Assembly (NCBI RefSeq): GCF_033097365.1
Contig: NZ_AP028461.1
Location: forward strand, 11,435,501 to 11,499,500
DNA length: 64,000 bases
Source of the DNA: Actinoplanes sichuanensis
GTDB lineage: Bacteria > Actinomycetota > Actinomycetes > Mycobacteriales > Micromonosporaceae
Direction: 5' to 3'
Below the pieces are notes generated by a model that saw only the letters and a program-made list of their open reading frames with translations, was not told where the DNA came from and did not search any database. This document shows positions 62,375 to 64,000 of this stretch, one piece after another. The translations under genes and the position numbers were made by a program. Each line of letters starts with the position of its first letter. Positions within the stretch are counted from its first letter, which is position 1.

Positions 62375-62980
62375 GTGCTGGGATATCGGAAGTCCGCCGT
62401 CGCCCTGACCGCCGTCGTCCTGCCGCTGCTGCTCGCGGGCTGCTCCTCGTCCTCGTCGTCGACCCGGCCGGGCGAGGAGGAGACGGCCGCCGCCGGTGGC
62501 CGCAACTGGATCGTGGTCGACGGCGGCACGCCCACGCCGTCACCCACGGACCCGGTCGGCAAGGCGTCACCGACCCCGTCGACGACGCTGCCGCCGCTGC
62601 CCACCATCAGCCCGTGGCCGAGCGGGACGCCGAGCAGCACCTGCACGCCGATGCAGCGGATCAAGAAGATCGACGGACTGGCCGTGACACCGGCGAGCAC
62701 CAGCGCGGTGGTCACCTGGTATCACCCGGGCGGGGCGAACATCGTCGACTATCGGGTGACCGCGATCAACCAGGACCTGGTCACCGGCGCGCAGAAGGAG
62801 GTCGGCTGGACCCGCAGCGCGCCGACCACGTGCGGCGACGTCAGTGCCACCGTGACCGGGCTGGACCCGAAGACGCCGTACACCTTCGTGGTCGATGTGG
62901 TCCTGAAGCGGGACAACTTCAGCCTGGAGGGCGTCTACACCCAGACGATCGCCCGATCCGGCGTGGTCAGCACCACGTAG
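62375..62980 (+). CDS. Lipoprotein with a fibronectin type III domain
   Basis: The product has 201 residues from GTG 62375. The signal peptide AVALTAVVLPLLLAGC ends in lipobox LAGC and is followed by a Ser run. A Pro/Thr/Ser-rich spacer (about 45-88) leads to an Fn3 domain (residues about 95-195; AVVTWYHPGGANIVDYRVTAINQ ... LDPKTPYTFVVDVV). It is probably a cell-surface binding or anchoring protein. Confidence 0.82.
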   Translation: MLGYRKSAVALTAVVLPLLLAGCSSSSSSTRPGEEETAAAGGRNWIVVDGGTPTPSPTDPVGKASPTPSTTLPPLPTISPWPSGTPSSTCTPMQRIKKIDGLAVTPASTSAVVTWYHPGGANIVDYRVTAINQDLVTGAQKEVGWTRSAPTTCGDVSATVTGLDPKTPYTFVVDVVLKRDNFSLEGVYTQTIARSGVVSTT

Positions 62981-63024
62981 GGACTCCTGGGGACTCGTCA
63001 GGGGGAGTCTCTAAGCTTCCCCGC

Positions 63025-64000
63025 ATGGAGACGATCGTCGACACTGTCGTTCTGGTGGCGATCGCCGTCGTCGGCGCAGCCCTCGCCCGCCGGCTGGGGT
63101 TCGTCGCGCCGCTGGTGCTGCTCGTCGCCGGGCTGGGGCTGTCCTTCGTGCCCGGGTTCCCGGAGGCGCATCTCGACCACGAGCTGGTGCTGATCGGGAT
63201 CCTGCCACCGCTGCTCTACGTGGCGGCGTTACAGACCTCGGTGCCCGCGTTCCGGCTCGCGTTACGGCCCATCCTGCTGCTCGCGGTGGGGCTCGTGGTG
63301 CTCACCGCGATGGTGGTGGGCTTCCTCGTGCATCTGCTGCTGCCGGCCGTGCCGCTGGCCGCGTGCGTCGCGCTGGGCGCGATCGTCGCCCCGCCGGACG
63401 CGGTCTCCGCGACCGCGATCGCCCGCCGGGTGGGCCTGCCCCGCCGGGTGGTGACCATCCTCGAAGGCGAGAGCCTGCTCAACGACGCGACCGCGCTGGT
63501 CATGGTCCGGGTGGCGGTCGGCGCGCTCGGCGGCGTGGCGGTCGGCTTCTGGGACATCACCATGCGGGTGACGCTCACCGCCGGTGGCGGTCTGCTGATC
63601 GGCCTGGCGTTCGCGATGGGTGTGGCTTGGCTGCACCGCAAGATCGAGGATCCGCTGCTGGACGACGCGATGGCGCTGCTCACCCCGTTCGTGGTGGTGA
63701 TCATCGCGGAGAAACTGCACACGTCCAGCGTGGTCGCCGTGGTGATCGCCGGCCTCTACCTCGGGCACCGCATCCCCTACCTGCTGTCGCCGACCTCACG
63801 CCTACAGATGGACGCGGTCTGGCGCCTGATCAACTTCCTGCTGGAGGGCGTGGTCTTCCTCCTGGTCGGTCTCCAATTGCGGACCGTGATCAGCACCATC
63901 GAGACCAGCGTCGCCACCACCGTGCAGGTCACCGCGGTGGTGTTCGGGGCGCTGCTGCTGATCCGCTTCCTGTGGATGTATCCGGCGACCTACCTGGCCC
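63025..64000 (+). CDS. Na+/H+ antiporter (CPA1/NhaP type), 5' part
   Basis: The gene starts at ATG 63025 and stays open to the window end, giving at least 325 residues. The sequence is membrane-spanning from the first residues (TIVDTVVLVAIAVVGAALARR, then LGFVAPLVLLVAGLGLSFVPG). The ion-binding ND motif is in EGESLLNDATALV, and VAPPDAVSATAIARRVGLPRRV is the second CPA1 signature. It would exchange cytoplasmic Na+ (or K+) for protons. The C-terminus is outside the window. Confidence 0.88.
   Translation, partial: METIVDTVVLVAIAVVGAALARRLGFVAPLVLLVAGLGLSFVPGFPEAHLDHELVLIGILPPLLYVAALQTSVPAFRLALRPILLLAVGLVVLTAMVVGFLVHLLLPAVPLAACVALGAIVAPPDAVSATAIARRVGLPRRVVTILEGESLLNDATALVMVRVAVGALGGVAVGFWDITMRVTLTAGGGLLIGLAFAMGVAWLHRKIEDPLLDDAMALLTPFVVVIIAEKLHTSSVVAVVIAGLYLGHRIPYLLSPTSRLQMDAVWRLINFLLEGVVFLLVGLQLRTVISTIETSVATTVQVTAVVFGALLLIRFLWMYPATYLA

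Overview
This is a 64 kb stretch of a very GC-rich actinobacterial chromosome. Several traits point to Actinoplanes or a close Micromonosporaceae relative: an Lsr2 nucleoid protein, F420-dependent enzymes including a probable F420-dependent glucose-6-phosphate dehydrogenase, two FliA/WhiG-type sigma factors, a HelD-type RNA polymerase recycling factor, a PAC2 protein and a topoisomerase IV A subunit. The genus is inferred from gene content and was not tested by a search. I found no tRNA, rRNA, IS element, phage or CRISPR array, and the region reads as ordinary chromosome.

Layout. 1-2080: 3' part of parC. 2175-5714: NTF2-like protein, a MarR regulator divergent from a cupin with a long palindromic operator between them, an aldo/keto reductase behind a MerR-type promoter, and two small proteins. 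5767-14895: a sugar-uptake locus on the minus strand, comprising a LacI regulator, a lipoprotein binding protein, an Opp/Dpp-type ABC transporter, a GH1 beta-glucosidase and a translationally coupled methyltransferase. 15051-22122: sirtuin, small membrane proteins, an App1-type phosphatase, a 57-residue membrane protein, a permuted papain-fold protein and a giant LuxR (LAL) regulator. 22122-30071: DEAD-box helicase, two paralogous FliA/WhiG sigma factors on opposite strands, HelD and GNAT. 30325-36661: DUF456 protein, a penicillin-binding-type carboxypeptidase, Lsr2, an F420-type oxidoreductase, MarR, and a PP2C phosphatase with a GHKL kinase. 36786-45125: a sigma factor fused through a membrane segment to a glycoside hydrolase, Fgd, a GT2 glycosyltransferase, another LLM oxidoreductase with a HAD phosphatase, and an SSS symporter with a small partner. 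45130-57736: glucose/sorbosone dehydrogenase-like lipoprotein, secreted hydrolase, gamma-glutamyltransferase, membrane proteins, hybrid sensor histidine kinase, TrmB, a TolB-like propeller protein and a DMT transporter. 57894-64000: a duplicated-domain protein with an I9-like tail, methyltransferase, esterase, PAC2 protein, EcsC-like protein, Fn3 lipoprotein and the start of a Na+/H+ antiporter.

Most notable. (1) 36786-38603 encodes one polypeptide with sigma2 and sigma4 regions, an HxxxCxxC zinc-finger-like motif, a membrane helix, a Pro/Ser linker and a GH128/Asl1-like hydrolase that keeps both predicted catalytic glutamates. This looks like a membrane-tethered sigma factor with an extracytoplasmic glucan-acting domain. 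(2) The leader of the DMT transporter (56383-56532, minus strand) has four alternating complementary 7-8-mers and a short leader ORF, the architecture of translational attenuation. (3) Short tandem repeats sit at gene 3' ends throughout the window. In several cases the repeat unit includes or abuts the stop codon of the neighbouring gene. (4) 57894-59066 combines a tandem duplication of an unrecognised domain with an I9-inhibitor-like tail.
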